Assembly: GCF_022436705.1 (NCBI RefSeq)
Contig: NZ_JAKUHT010000020.1
Location: 1 to 64,000 of the forward strand
Direction: 5' to 3'
DNA length: 64,000 nt
DNA from: Nocardioides sp. CFH 31398
GTDB lineage: Bacteria > Actinomycetota > Actinomycetes > Propionibacteriales > Nocardioidaceae
Position 1 is the first letter of the stretch. Each line of letters starts with the position of its first letter. Below the pieces are notes generated by a model that made no database searches, was not told the DNA's origin, and worked only from the letters and a program-made list of their open reading frames with translations. Positions 41,447 to 49,953 of the stretch are shown in pieces. The translations under genes and the position numbers were made by a program.

Positions 41447-42193
41447 TCAACGCCCCAACGACCGCCCGATCCCGCGGGCGGCGACCTGGAGGCCGGCGAG
41501 CAGGCGGGTGCGGTCGCGGCGGAGGTCGGCGACGACCACGCCGAGCGCGGCGACAACGGCCTCGCCGCGGCGCACGGGCACGGCGATCGAGCAGGCGCCG
41601 AGGCTCATCTCCTCGGCGGTCGTGGCGACGTCGTCGCGGCGGACGGCCTCGAGCTGGCGCCGCAGGGTCCCCGGCTGGGTGACCGTGTACGGCGTGAGCG
41701 GGCGCAGGTCGGACAGGACGGCGAGCTGCACCTCGCGCGGCGCGTGGGCGAGCAGCACCTTGCCGACGCCGGTCGGGTAGAGCGGCAGGCGGGAGCCGAC
41801 GGTGCTCACCACCGGCACCGACGAGTGCCCGCGCAGCCGGTCGAGGTAGAGGCACTCCGTGCCCTCGCGGACGGCGAGGTGCACGGTGGCGCGGGTCGCG
41901 CCGTACAGGTCGTGGAGGAACGGCGAGGCCTGCTCGACGAGGCCGGCCTGGACCGGCGCGAGCAGGCCGATGTCCCACAGCCGGCGCCCGACGACGTACG
42001 CGCCGTCGGCGGCGCGGGCCAGGGCGCCCCACTCGACGAGCTCCCCGAGCAGCCGGTGCGCCGTGGAGCGGGGCAGGCCCGCCCGCTCGGCGAGCTCGGT
42101 GAGGGTGAGGCGCCGGTGCTCCTCGTCGAAGGCGCCGAGCAGCGCGAACGCGCGGCTCGTGACCGAGTCCGCCGACGAGGACCCGCCCGCCAC
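41447..42193 (-). CDS. IclR-family regulator (PcaR-like)
   Basis: A 248-aa regulator. The N-terminal winged helix (about 8-70) contains LTLTELAERAGLPRSTAHRLLGELVEWGAL; the C-terminal GAF-like effector domain contains YPTGVGKVLLAH and MSLGACSIAVPVRRGEAVVAALGVV, typical of PcaR/PcaU-type IclR proteins. GTG 42193 lies 11 bases after the stop of the transporter gene, so both form one unit divergent from pcaHG. It probably controls the pca operon with 3-oxoadipate or protocatechuate as effector (inference). Confidence 0.9.
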   Translation of the reverse strand: MAGGSSSADSVTSRAFALLGAFDEEHRRLTLTELAERAGLPRSTAHRLLGELVEWGALARAADGAYVVGRRLWDIGLLAPVQAGLVEQASPFLHDLYGATRATVHLAVREGTECLYLDRLRGHSSVPVVSTVGSRLPLYPTGVGKVLLAHAPREVQLAVLSDLRPLTPYTVTQPGTLRRQLEAVRRDDVATTAEEMSLGACSIAVPVRRGEAVVAALGVVVADLRRDRTRLLAGLQVAARGIGRSLGR

Positions 42194-42204
42194 GACCGCC
42201 GGAC

Positions 42205-43470
42205 CTACCGACGTGCCGCCGCGGGCCGTCCCGTCCGGGCCGCCGGGCCGTGCGCGGGGACGACGGCGAGCGCGACGACGGCCAGGACGGCGGCGAGGGC
42301 GAAGATGTAGAAGCCCCAGGGGTAGGCCAGGCCCGCAGCCACCAGGGCCCCGCCCAGCGACGGCCCGACGATGGCGCCGACCCGACCCACTCCGGCCGCG
42401 AGCCCGAGCGCGGTGCCGCGGATCTCCGGCGGGTAGAGGTGTCCGACGAAGGCGTAGACGAGCACCTGCGCGCTGAAGACGAACACCCCGGCGAGGGTGA
42501 CGGCGGCGTACACGAGGACGGTCGAGTCCATCCGGATCGACAGCAGCGCGAGGAAGACGGCGGCGATGCCGAACCAGGCGAGGACGACGGGCTTGGTCCC
42601 GCGCGCGTCGGCGACGGAGCCCGCGACGACCAGGCCGAGGACCGCGCCGACGTTGAGCGCGAGGAGCAGGCCGACACCGGCGGAGATGGAGTAGTCGGCG
42701 GCCTCCATGATCGTGGGCAGCCAGGTGTTGAGGCCGTAGACGAGCAGCAGGCCCATGAACGACGCGACCCACAGCCCGAGGGAGATCCGCAGGTAGCCGC
42801 CCTTGACGACGGCGCTCGTCGGCTCGGGCTTCGCGGCGGCCTCCCCGGCGTCCCTCGCGGCGCGCGCGGCGAGGAAGGCCTCGGACTCCGGGAGCTTCGC
42901 CCACATCAGCGGCACCACGGCGAGGCCGGCGACGCCGCCGACCACGAACATCGACTCCCACCCGAGACGACCGACCAGCAGCAGCGCCAGCAGCGCGGTG
43001 AGGACGGCGCCCACGTGGTAGCCGGTCATCATCCGCGTCACCGCGGACCCGCCGCGGCCCGCCCTGGCGTGCTCCGACATGTAGGCGAGCGCGGTGGGCA
43101 GGCACGCGCCGAGGCCGAGCCCGGCGAGGAAGCGCAGGGTGGTGAAGACGGTGGGGTTCGGCGCCACCGCGATGAGCAGCGTCGTCACGGAGAACCACGC
43201 GATGCAGGCGATGAGGGCGCGGCGGCGTCCGAAGCGGTCGGTGAGCGGCCCGACGGCGACCGCGCCGAGGCCGACCCCGACGAGGCCGAGCGTGGCCGCC
43301 AGGGTCACCGACGACTCGGTGAACCCCAGAGCGCCGGTCGACAGCAGGGTGGGGATGACCGCGCCGAGCACGACCAGGTCGAACCCGTCGAGGGCGACGG
43401 CGACCCAGCAGAGGACCACCGGCCAGGCGCTCGCGCTCGGGCGTGCGGGGGCGGACGGGTGGGACGACAT
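42205..43470 (-). CDS. MFS aromatic acid:H+ symporter (PcaK-like)
   Basis: A 421-aa 12-helix transporter of the aromatic acid:H+ symporter family. Signatures DGFDLVVLGAVIPTLL in helix 1 and GPLTDRFGRRRALIACI between helices 2 and 3 match PcaK/BenK. ATG 43470 has GGAGGT four bases upstream; other starts at 43482 and beyond are less well placed. It is divergent from pcaH across a region with a perfect palindrome. Probable substrate is protocatechuate or 4-hydroxybenzoate (inference). Confidence 0.88.
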   Translation of the reverse strand: MSSHPSAPARPSASAWPVVLCWVAVALDGFDLVVLGAVIPTLLSTGALGFTESSVTLAATLGLVGVGLGAVAVGPLTDRFGRRRALIACIAWFSVTTLLIAVAPNPTVFTTLRFLAGLGLGACLPTALAYMSEHARAGRGGSAVTRMMTGYHVGAVLTALLALLLVGRLGWESMFVVGGVAGLAVVPLMWAKLPESEAFLAARAARDAGEAAAKPEPTSAVVKGGYLRISLGLWVASFMGLLLVYGLNTWLPTIMEAADYSISAGVGLLLALNVGAVLGLVVAGSVADARGTKPVVLAWFGIAAVFLALLSIRMDSTVLVYAAVTLAGVFVFSAQVLVYAFVGHLYPPEIRGTALGLAAGVGRVGAIVGPSLGGALVAAGLAYPWGFYIFALAAVLAVVALAVVPAHGPAARTGRPAAARR

Positions 43471-43534
43471 CGGGACCTCCATCGGACGGGCAGGCTCCAC
43501 CGTGGCGCCGGTCACAGGGGCTCGTCCCCCGGCT

Positions 43535-43553
43535 GCTTCCGCTCAGCGGAAGC
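43535..43553. promoter_or_regulatory. Palindrome at divergent pca promoter (IclR-type operator)
   Basis: GCTTCCGCT, one base, AGCGGAAGC: a perfect 19-bp inverted repeat in the 126-bp gap between pcaK-like and pcaH genes. IclR proteins bind palindromes with TTCC/GGAA half-sites of this kind. Regulator assignment is inferred from the nearby IclR gene. Confidence 0.7.
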
Positions 43554-43596
43554 ATGGCGCATCCCGTCGCCGGGGGCCACCGCTACCGTCGCCGAC

Positions 43597-44400
43597 GTGA
43601 CCAGCACCACTCACGCCAGCCCAGCCGGCACGCCGAGCGGACCGGGACTCCCCGCCCACAGCCAGGCCGAGATCAGCGACGAGATCGCCGCGCTCGCCGC
43701 CGAGGACGGCGCCGAGGCCCCGCGTCCGGGACCGCGCCTCGACTACGCGCCGTACCGCTCCTCGCTGCTGCGTCACCCCACCAAGGCGCCGCACCAGGTC
43801 GACCCGGAGGGCATCGAGCTCTGGGCCCCCTGCTTCGGCCAGCGCGACGTGCACGCCCTCGAGGCGGACCTGACCATCCAGCACGGCGGCGAGCCCGTCG
43901 GGGAGCGGATGGTCGTGACGGGTCGCGTGCTGGACGGCGACGGCCGCCCCGTGCGACGCCAGCTCGTCGAGGTGTGGCAGGCCAACGCCGGCGGGCGCTA
44001 CGTCCACCAGCGCGACCAGCACCCGGCCGCGCTGGACCCCCACTTCACCGGGACGGGCCGCTGCCTCACCGACGACGACGGCTGGTACCGCTTCACCACC
44101 ATCAAGCCCGGGCCCTACCCGTGGAAGAACCACCGCAACGCGTGGCGACCGGCGCACATCCACTTCTCGCTCTTCGGCACCGAGTTCACCCAGCGCACCA
44201 TCACGCAGATGTACTTCCCCGGTGACCAGCTCGTCGACCTCGACCCGATCATCCAGTCGGTCACCGACCCCGCCGCCCGCGAGCGGCTCGTCGCCGACTA
44301 CGACCACGACGTGACCACCCACGAGTGGGCCACGGGCTACCGGTGGGACATCGTGCTCACCGGCAGCCACCGCACCCCGACCGAGGAGGAGGGCGCATGA
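43597..44400 (+). CDS. pcaH: Protocatechuate 3,4-dioxygenase beta subunit
   Basis: A 267-aa iron-bearing subunit that cleaves protocatechuate to 3-carboxy-cis,cis-muconate with PcaG. Ferric ligands are in place: Y135 (GGRYVHQRDQ), Y174 (GPYPWKN), H187 and H189 (RPAHIHFS). GTG 43597 is the only plausible start; it gives a 25-residue Thr/Pro-rich extension before the conserved core. The stop overlaps pcaG (ATGA). First gene of a six-gene operon in which five junctions overlap or nearly touch. Confidence 0.95.
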   Translation: MTSTTHASPAGTPSGPGLPAHSQAEISDEIAALAAEDGAEAPRPGPRLDYAPYRSSLLRHPTKAPHQVDPEGIELWAPCFGQRDVHALEADLTIQHGGEPVGERMVVTGRVLDGDGRPVRRQLVEVWQANAGGRYVHQRDQHPAALDPHFTGTGRCLTDDDGWYRFTTIKPGPYPWKNHRNAWRPAHIHFSLFGTEFTQRTITQMYFPGDQLVDLDPIIQSVTDPAARERLVADYDHDVTTHEWATGYRWDIVLTGSHRTPTEEEGA

Positions 44401-44990
44401 GCGGCGTCCGCACCGAGGGCGACCTGGCCCCCACGCCCGGCCAGACCGTCGGCCCGTTCTACGGCTACGCGCTGCCGTACGACGGCGACTCCGCGCTCGT
44501 CCCGGCCGGCCGGGCCGACGCGATCCGCCTCCACGGCGTCGTCACCGACGGCGCCGGCGCCCCGGTCCCCGACGCCCTGCTCGAGATCTGGCAGGCGGAC
44601 GCCGACGGATCCGTGCCCGCCCGCCCGGGGTCGCTGCGCCGCGACGGCTGGACCTTCACCGGCTGGGGCCGCTGCGCCACCCTCGACGACGGCAGCTTCT
44701 CGTTCTCCACCGTGCTGCCCGGTCGCCGGCGCGGCGCGAGCGGCGAGGACCAGGCCCCGTACGTCGCCGTCACCGTGTTCGCCCGCGGCCTCCTGGACCG
44801 GTTGCTCACCCGCGCCTACCTGCCGTCGGACGCCGCGGAGGCCGGGTCGCTGCTGAGCAGCGACCCGTTGCTCGCCTCGCTGCCGCCCGAGCGTGCCCGC
44901 ACGCTCGTCGCCACCCCCGACGCCACCGGCTTCCGGTTCGACGTCCGGCTGCAGGGCGAGGACGAGACCGTCTTCCTGACGCACGCGTGA
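44397..44990 (+). CDS. pcaG: Protocatechuate 3,4-dioxygenase alpha subunit
   Basis: A 197-aa structural subunit of the (alpha-beta-Fe) dioxygenase. Family marks are TPGQTVGPFYGYALPY near the N-terminus, LLEIWQADADG, FTGWGRCATLDDGSFSFSTVLPG and PYVAVTVFARGLLDRLLTRAYLP. Iron ligands are naturally absent in this subunit. ATG 44397 overlaps the pcaH stop, and its own stop overlaps the pcaB GTG, so three proteins are translationally coupled. Confidence 0.95.
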   Translation: MSGVRTEGDLAPTPGQTVGPFYGYALPYDGDSALVPAGRADAIRLHGVVTDGAGAPVPDALLEIWQADADGSVPARPGSLRRDGWTFTGWGRCATLDDGSFSFSTVLPGRRRGASGEDQAPYVAVTVFARGLLDRLLTRAYLPSDAAEAGSLLSSDPLLASLPPERARTLVATPDATGFRFDVRLQGEDETVFLTHA

Positions 44991-46234
44991 GCGGCCTGCT
45001 CTGGCCCGGCGACCACCGGGCCGACGGTCTCGCGGACGACGCCGCCGTCCTGCGGGGCATGGTCGCCGTCGAGGACGCCTGGCTCGCCGCCCTGGTCGCC
45101 CACGGGGTGGCCCCCGCGGAGGCGGCGGCCGACCTGCGCGGCCTCGTCACGCCCGAGGACCTCCCGGCGCTCGCCGCCGGCGCCGAGTCGGGCGGCACCC
45201 CGGTGCTCGGGCTGGTGGCGCTGCTGCGCGAGCGCACCGGCGGCGTCACCGCCGACTGGCTGCACCGCGGGCTGACCAGCCAGGACGTCGTCGACACCGG
45301 CCTGCTCCTCGCCGTCCGCGACGCGCTCGGCGAGGTCGTCCTCGCGCAGCGCGACCAGCTCACGCTGCTGCGCGACCTGGCCCGCACCCACCGCGACACC
45401 CCGGCCGTCGCCCGGACCCTGACGCAGCACGCCGTGCCCACCACCTTCGGGCTCAAGGTCGCCGGCTGGGCCTCCGGCGTCCTCGGCGCCGCGACGGGCG
45501 TCGCCGCCGTCGGCACCTCGCTGCCCGCCCAGCTCGGGGGCGCGGGCGGCACGATGGCGGCCGCCGTCGAGCTCACCGGGTCGCCGTCCGCCGCGCTCGA
45601 CCTGCTCGTCGACGTCGCCGGGCGCCTCGGCCTGGTCGCCGCGCGGCCCTGGCACACCACCCGGGCCCCCGTCGCGGCGGTCGGGGACGCCCTCGTCACC
45701 GCCACCGACGCCTGGGGCCACCTCGCCGCCGACGTCCTCGTGCTGACCCGCTCCGAGGTGCGCGAGGTCAGCGAGGCGGGCGCGGGAGGCTCCTCGACGA
45801 TGCCCCACAAGCAGAACCCCGTCCTCGCCGTCCTGCTGCGCCGCGCCGCCCTCGCGGCACCGGCGCTGGGCTCGACGCTGCACCTCGCCTCCGCGACCGC
45901 CGTGGACGAGCGCTCGGACGGCGCCTGGCACGCCGAGTGGGAGACGCTGCTGCTGCTCGCGCGCCGCACCGTCGTCGCCGCGCGCCAGGCCACGGACCTG
46001 CTCGCCGGGCTCCGCGTGGACGCCGACCGCATGGCCGCCACGCTCGCCGCCGCGGACGGCGTCCGCTCCGAGCAGGAGTCCATGGCCCGCCTCGCCGGCC
46101 ACGCGCCGGAGGGGGCCTACCTCGGTGCCGCCGGGGCCCTCGTCGAGGCCGCCCTGGCCGAGGTCGACGCCTTCCTCGAGCCCCACCACGAGACCCCCGA
46201 CCCCGCACCCGATGACAGGGGAGAGCCCGCATGA
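44987..46234 (+). CDS. pcaB: 3-carboxy-cis,cis-muconate cycloisomerase
   Basis: A 415-aa member of the fumarase/aspartase superfamily that lactonises 3-carboxymuconate to 4-carboxymuconolactone. The superfamily signature SSTMPHKQNP is at 269-278, with the earlier LTSQDVVDTGL and TLTQHAVPTTFGLKVAGW motifs. GTG 44987 overlaps pcaG by 4 bases and the end overlaps pcaDC by 4 bases. Length is slightly shorter than the ~450 aa of proteobacterial PcaB, normal in actinobacteria. Confidence 0.94.
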   Translation: MSGLLWPGDHRADGLADDAAVLRGMVAVEDAWLAALVAHGVAPAEAAADLRGLVTPEDLPALAAGAESGGTPVLGLVALLRERTGGVTADWLHRGLTSQDVVDTGLLLAVRDALGEVVLAQRDQLTLLRDLARTHRDTPAVARTLTQHAVPTTFGLKVAGWASGVLGAATGVAAVGTSLPAQLGGAGGTMAAAVELTGSPSAALDLLVDVAGRLGLVAARPWHTTRAPVAAVGDALVTATDAWGHLAADVLVLTRSEVREVSEAGAGGSSTMPHKQNPVLAVLLRRAALAAPALGSTLHLASATAVDERSDGAWHAEWETLLLLARRTVVAARQATDLLAGLRVDADRMAATLAAADGVRSEQESMARLAGHAPEGAYLGAAGALVEAALAEVDAFLEPHHETPDPAPDDRGEPA

Positions 46235-47448
46235 GTGCCCCGCCCGTCCACCTCACCGACCTCGGCACCACCGTCGAGGCGGACGACGCCCCGCTGCTCG
46301 TGCTCGGCCCGTCGCTCGGCACGGGCTGCGTCCCGTTGTGGAGCGCCACCCTGCCGCGCCTGCGCGCCCGGTTCCGCGTGCTCGCCTGGGACCTGCCCGG
46401 CCACGGCGGCAACCGCGAGGTGGGGGACCCCTTCACGATCGCCGACCTCGCCGCCGCCGTCCTCGCGGCCGTCGACGCGCACGCGCCCGGCGCGTCGTTC
46501 GCCCACGCCGGGGTCTCGGTCGGTGGCGCAACCGGGCAGCAGCTGGCACTGGACGCGCCCGAGCGCCTCACCGCGCTGGCCGCCGTCGCCACCGCGCCGC
46601 GCCTCGGCCGGCCGGACGCCTGGGCCGAGCGGGCCGCCCTGGTGCGTGCCGAGGGCACCGCCGCCGTCGTCGACGGCTCCCGGCAGCGCTGGTTCGCCCC
46701 CGGCTTCGCCGACGCCCACCCCGAGGTCGCCGTCCCCCTGCTGCAGTCGCTGGCCCGCCTGGACGCCGAGGGCTACGCGCAGACGTGCGAGGCCCTGGGG
46801 TCCTTCGACGTCCGCGACCGCCTCGGCGAGGTCACGGTGCCCGTCCTCGAGCTCCTCGGCGCCGACGACCCCGTCTGCCCGCCCGACGGGCCGGCCCCGA
46901 TCGCCGGGGACGGCGGGGCGGTCGCCGACAGCCGCCGCGTCGTCCTGCAGCGCGTCGCGCACCTGCCGCCCGCGGAGGCGCCCGACGCCGTCGTCGAGGC
47001 CCTGCTGACGTTCCTCGACCGCGACGCCGTGACCGCCCTGACCCGGGGCGCGACCACCGCCGAGGTCCAGGACGCCGGGATGGCCGTGCGCCGCGCCGTC
47101 CTCGGTGCCGCCCACGTCGACCGCGCGAGCGCCGCGGCCGCCGAGGCCGGGGGCACGAGCGAGGAGTTCCAGCGCTTCATCACCGCCTACGCCTGGGGTG
47201 GCATCTGGACCCGGCCCGGCCTCGACCGCCGCACCCGCTCCTTCATCACGCTCACCGCCCTGATGGCCCGTGGGCACGACGAGGAGTTCGCGATGCACGT
47301 CCGCGCGGCCCGCACCAACGGGCTCAGCGAGGCCGAGATCGGCGAGCTCGTGCTGCAGTGCGCGATCTACCTCGGCGTCCCCGACGCCAACCACGCCCTG
47401 AAGCTGGTCCGCTCCGCTCTCGCGGAGCACGGGAAGGGAGGGGCCTGA
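46231..47448 (+). CDS. pcaL: PcaDC fusion: 3-oxoadipate enol-lactonase / 4-carboxymuconolactone decarboxylase
   Basis: A 405-aa bifunctional enzyme. Domain 1 (about 1-265) is an alpha/beta hydrolase with nucleophile S96 (GVSVGGATG) and a late His in QRVAHLPPAEAP. Domain 2 (about 280-402) is a carboxymuconolactone decarboxylase (AWGGIWTRPGLDRRTRSFITLTALMARGHDEEFAMHVRAA and LVLQCAIYLGVP). Such PcaD-PcaC fusions (PcaL) are known in Rhodococcus and Streptomyces. It converts 4-carboxymuconolactone to 3-oxoadipate in two steps. ATG 46231 overlaps pcaB. Confidence 0.95.
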   Translation: MSAPPVHLTDLGTTVEADDAPLLVLGPSLGTGCVPLWSATLPRLRARFRVLAWDLPGHGGNREVGDPFTIADLAAAVLAAVDAHAPGASFAHAGVSVGGATGQQLALDAPERLTALAAVATAPRLGRPDAWAERAALVRAEGTAAVVDGSRQRWFAPGFADAHPEVAVPLLQSLARLDAEGYAQTCEALGSFDVRDRLGEVTVPVLELLGADDPVCPPDGPAPIAGDGGAVADSRRVVLQRVAHLPPAEAPDAVVEALLTFLDRDAVTALTRGATTAEVQDAGMAVRRAVLGAAHVDRASAAAAEAGGTSEEFQRFITAYAWGGIWTRPGLDRRTRSFITLTALMARGHDEEFAMHVRAARTNGLSEAEIGELVLQCAIYLGVPDANHALKLVRSALAEHGKGGA

Positions 47449-47449
47449 C

Positions 47450-48112
47450 ATGGGCCGCACCACGTTCCACACCGACCCGGTCGAGGCGCTGGCGGGCGTC
47501 GCGGACGGCGACACCGTCCTCGTCGGCGGCTTCGGCATGGCGGGCATGCCCGTCCGCCTCGTCGACGCGCTCATCGAGACCGGCGCCACCGACCTGACGA
47601 TCGTGTCCAACAACGCCGGCAACGGCGAGACCGGCCTCGCGGCGCTGCTCAAGGCGCGGCGGGTGGCCAAGGTGATCTGCTCCTTCCCCCGCCAGGCCGA
47701 CTCCTACGTCTTCGACGGCCTCTACCGCGCCGGCGAGATCGAGCTGGAGGTCGTGCCCCAGGGCAACCTCGCGGAGCGCATGCGCGCCGCCGGCGCCGGC
47801 ATCGGCGCCTTCTACTCGCCGACCGGGGTCGGCACGCTGCTCGCCGAGGGCAAGGAGCAGCGCACCATCGACGGGAGGGACTACGTGCTCGAGATGCCGA
47901 TCCGCGGCGACTGGGCCCTGGTCGCCGCACAGGCGGCGGACCCCATGGGCAACCTCGTCTACCGCAAGACCGCCCGCAACTTCGGACCGGTCATGGCCAC
48001 CGCCGCGGCGACCACCGTGGTCGAGGTCCGCGAGACCGTGGAGCTCGGCGCGATGGACCCCGAGGCCGTCGTCACGCCGGGCATCTACGTCGACCGGGTG
48101 GTGACCGCGTGA
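47450..48112 (+). CDS. pcaI: 3-oxoadipate CoA-transferase subunit A
   Basis: A 220-aa class I CoA-transferase alpha subunit. Signatures are DGDTVLVGGFGMAGMPVRLVDALI near residue 20-45 and NNAGNGETGLAALL, followed by ELEVVPQGNLAERMRAAGAGIGAFYSPTGVGT, the family block. It moves CoA from succinyl-CoA to 3-oxoadipate together with the B subunit. Its stop overlaps the B-subunit GTG (GTGA). Starts one base after the pcaL stop. Confidence 0.94.
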   Translation: MGRTTFHTDPVEALAGVADGDTVLVGGFGMAGMPVRLVDALIETGATDLTIVSNNAGNGETGLAALLKARRVAKVICSFPRQADSYVFDGLYRAGEIELEVVPQGNLAERMRAAGAGIGAFYSPTGVGTLLAEGKEQRTIDGRDYVLEMPIRGDWALVAAQAADPMGNLVYRKTARNFGPVMATAAATTVVEVRETVELGAMDPEAVVTPGIYVDRVVTA

Positions 48113-48777
48113 GCGCGCTCCGCCTGGACGTCACCGGGGCGGTCGAGCACCCCGAGCCCCTCGACCGTGCCGCTCTCGCCGCGCGGGTCGCCCGCGACGT
48201 CCCGGACCACGCCTACGTCAACCTCGGCATCGGCCAGCCCACGACGGTCGCCGACCACCTCGACCCCCGGGCCGGCGTCGTCCTGCACACCGAGAACGGG
48301 ATGCTCGGCATGGGCCGGGCCGCCCGGGAGGACGAGGTCGACCCCGACCTCATCAACGCCGGCAAGGTGCCCGTCGTGGAGCCGCCGGGGGCGTCGTACT
48401 TCCACCACGCGGACTCGTTCGCCATGATGCGCGGCGGCCACCTCGACGTCTGCGTGCTCGGCGCCTTCCAGGTCAGCGCCGCCGGCGACCTCGCCAACTG
48501 GCACACGGGTGCCCCCGACGCGATCCCCGCGGTCGGGGGGGCGATGGATCTCGCCATCGGCGCGAAGCAGGTCTTCGTGATGATGTCGCTGCTCACGAAG
48601 GACGGCACCCCGAAGATCGTCCCGAGCCTCACCTACCCGGCGACCGGGCTCGGGTGCGTCGACCGCGTCTTCACCGACCTCGGGGTCTTCGCCATCGACC
48701 ACGAGCGGCAGACGGTCGTGCTGCTCGAGGCGTACGGCGCCAGCGCCGCCGACCTGGCCGAGCGCCTGGGCGGCTGA
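48109..48777 (+). CDS. pcaJ: 3-oxoadipate CoA-transferase subunit B
   Basis: A 222-aa class I CoA-transferase beta subunit. The catalytic glutamate is E62 in LHTENGMLGMGR, preceded by VNLGIGQPTTVADHL. GTG 48109 overlaps pcaI by 4 bases. It is the last gene of the operon: no pcaF (3-oxoadipyl-CoA thiolase) follows, so the final cleavage to succinyl-CoA and acetyl-CoA must be encoded elsewhere. The next gene begins 69 bases later and is unrelated. Confidence 0.94.
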   Translation: MSALRLDVTGAVEHPEPLDRAALAARVARDVPDHAYVNLGIGQPTTVADHLDPRAGVVLHTENGMLGMGRAAREDEVDPDLINAGKVPVVEPPGASYFHHADSFAMMRGGHLDVCVLGAFQVSAAGDLANWHTGAPDAIPAVGGAMDLAIGAKQVFVMMSLLTKDGTPKIVPSLTYPATGLGCVDRVFTDLGVFAIDHERQTVVLLEAYGASAADLAERLGG

Positions 48778-48846
48778 CGCGCCGGGTGGGGGAGCGAGGG
48801 GTTTCCCCGTCGCGACGACGGCGGCGCGCTGCCTAGCGTCGCCGCC

Positions 48847-49899
48847 ATGCGCCTGCGCCTCCCGCTCGCGGTCCTCCTCGCCGCCCCGCTGCTGGCCAGC
48901 GCCGGCGCGGGGCAGGTCCCGGCCGCCGCGGACGACCCGGGCGCCCTCGCCACCTCGTACGTCGCCCTGGGCGACTCCTACTCGTCGGGCACCGGCACCC
49001 GCGACTACCTCGCCGACGGCACCGACTGCCAGCGCTCGGCCCGCGCCTACCCGAGCCTGCTCGCCGCGGCCCGCGGCTGGTCGTTGAACCTCCGGGCCTG
49101 CTCCGGTGCCACGATCGGCGACGTCACCTCGACCCAGCTGTCCGCCCTCGGTGCCGCCACCGACCGGGTGACCGTCTCGGTCGGGGGCAACGACGCCGGG
49201 TTCGCCGACGTCCTCACCGAGTGCGCGCTGCCGGCGTGGGCCAGCGACTGCGACGCCGCCGTCGACGGCGCCCAGGCCTACGTGGCGGGCACGCTGCCCG
49301 GCGCGCTGTCGACCCTCTACGGCCGCATCCGCGCCGCGGCCCCGGACGCGCGGGTGACCGTGGTCGGCTACCCGCGGGTCTTCATGGGGGAGGACTGCGA
49401 CGCCGGCACGTTCTTCTCGCCCGCCGAGCAGACCCGTCTCAACCGGACCGCCGAGGAGCTCAACGACCGGCTCTCGGCCGCCGCCTCGGCCCGCGGCTTC
49501 GCGTTCGCGGACCCGACGTCGGCGTTCACCGGGCACGCGGTCTGCGACGACGTCGAGTGGCTGAACGGTCTCTCGAACCCGGTCTCGGAGAGCTACCACC
49601 CGAACGTCGCCGGCCACCGCGACGGCTACGCCCCGCTCGTCGGCGGCGTGACGCCGACCAGCGCCGACGTCGCCGCCGCCCGGGCGTCGGAGGACGCGCT
49701 GGCGGCGCAGCAACGGCGCCACGCCGAGCAGGACGCACGCATCGAGCCGAAGCCGTTCACGGCACCCGACCTGACCTCGCCCGCCGTGCGCCGAGCGGCC
49801 CGTGCGGCGGGGGTGGACCTGTCCGACCCGAAATCGGTGCGCCGTGCGGACCGCCGCTACTCTTGGGAGCAAGAACGCGCCTGGCGCACCCAGCGGTAG
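48847..49899 (+). CDS. Secreted SGNH/GDSL hydrolase with C-terminal extension
   Basis: A 350-aa exported serine hydrolase. The signal peptide ends near residue 28 (VPAAA). Block I is GDSYSSGTG with Ser44, block III VGGNDAGF, block V ESYHPNVAGH; several cysteines likely form disulfides. The last ~80 residues, after the catalytic core, are Ala/Arg-rich and charged (AQQRRHAEQDARIEPKPF and KSVRRADRRYSWEQERAW), an extension absent from the GDSL protein at 30427. ATG 48847 is clear. Esterase or lipase activity is expected; substrate unknown. Confidence 0.88.
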   Translation: MRLRLPLAVLLAAPLLASAGAGQVPAAADDPGALATSYVALGDSYSSGTGTRDYLADGTDCQRSARAYPSLLAAARGWSLNLRACSGATIGDVTSTQLSALGAATDRVTVSVGGNDAGFADVLTECALPAWASDCDAAVDGAQAYVAGTLPGALSTLYGRIRAAAPDARVTVVGYPRVFMGEDCDAGTFFSPAEQTRLNRTAEELNDRLSAAASARGFAFADPTSAFTGHAVCDDVEWLNGLSNPVSESYHPNVAGHRDGYAPLVGGVTPTSADVAAARASEDALAAQQRRHAEQDARIEPKPFTAPDLTSPAVRRAARAAGVDLSDPKSVRRADRRYSWEQERAWRTQR

Positions 49900-49953
49900 A
49901 GAACCACCTGCGGGGCAGTCAGGACCTCCAGACCCTCGAGGATCGGAAGCCCT

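Noticed and set aside
38943..42677. A 1244-residue minus-strand frame
   Set aside because: It covers aroE, the symporter and parts of the IclR region in the wrong frame; composition is Arg/Gly/Glu-rich with no domain.
49900..49953. yybP-ykoY manganese riboswitch upstream of TerC
   Set aside because: Only 54 bases are available and I see none of the conserved loops.
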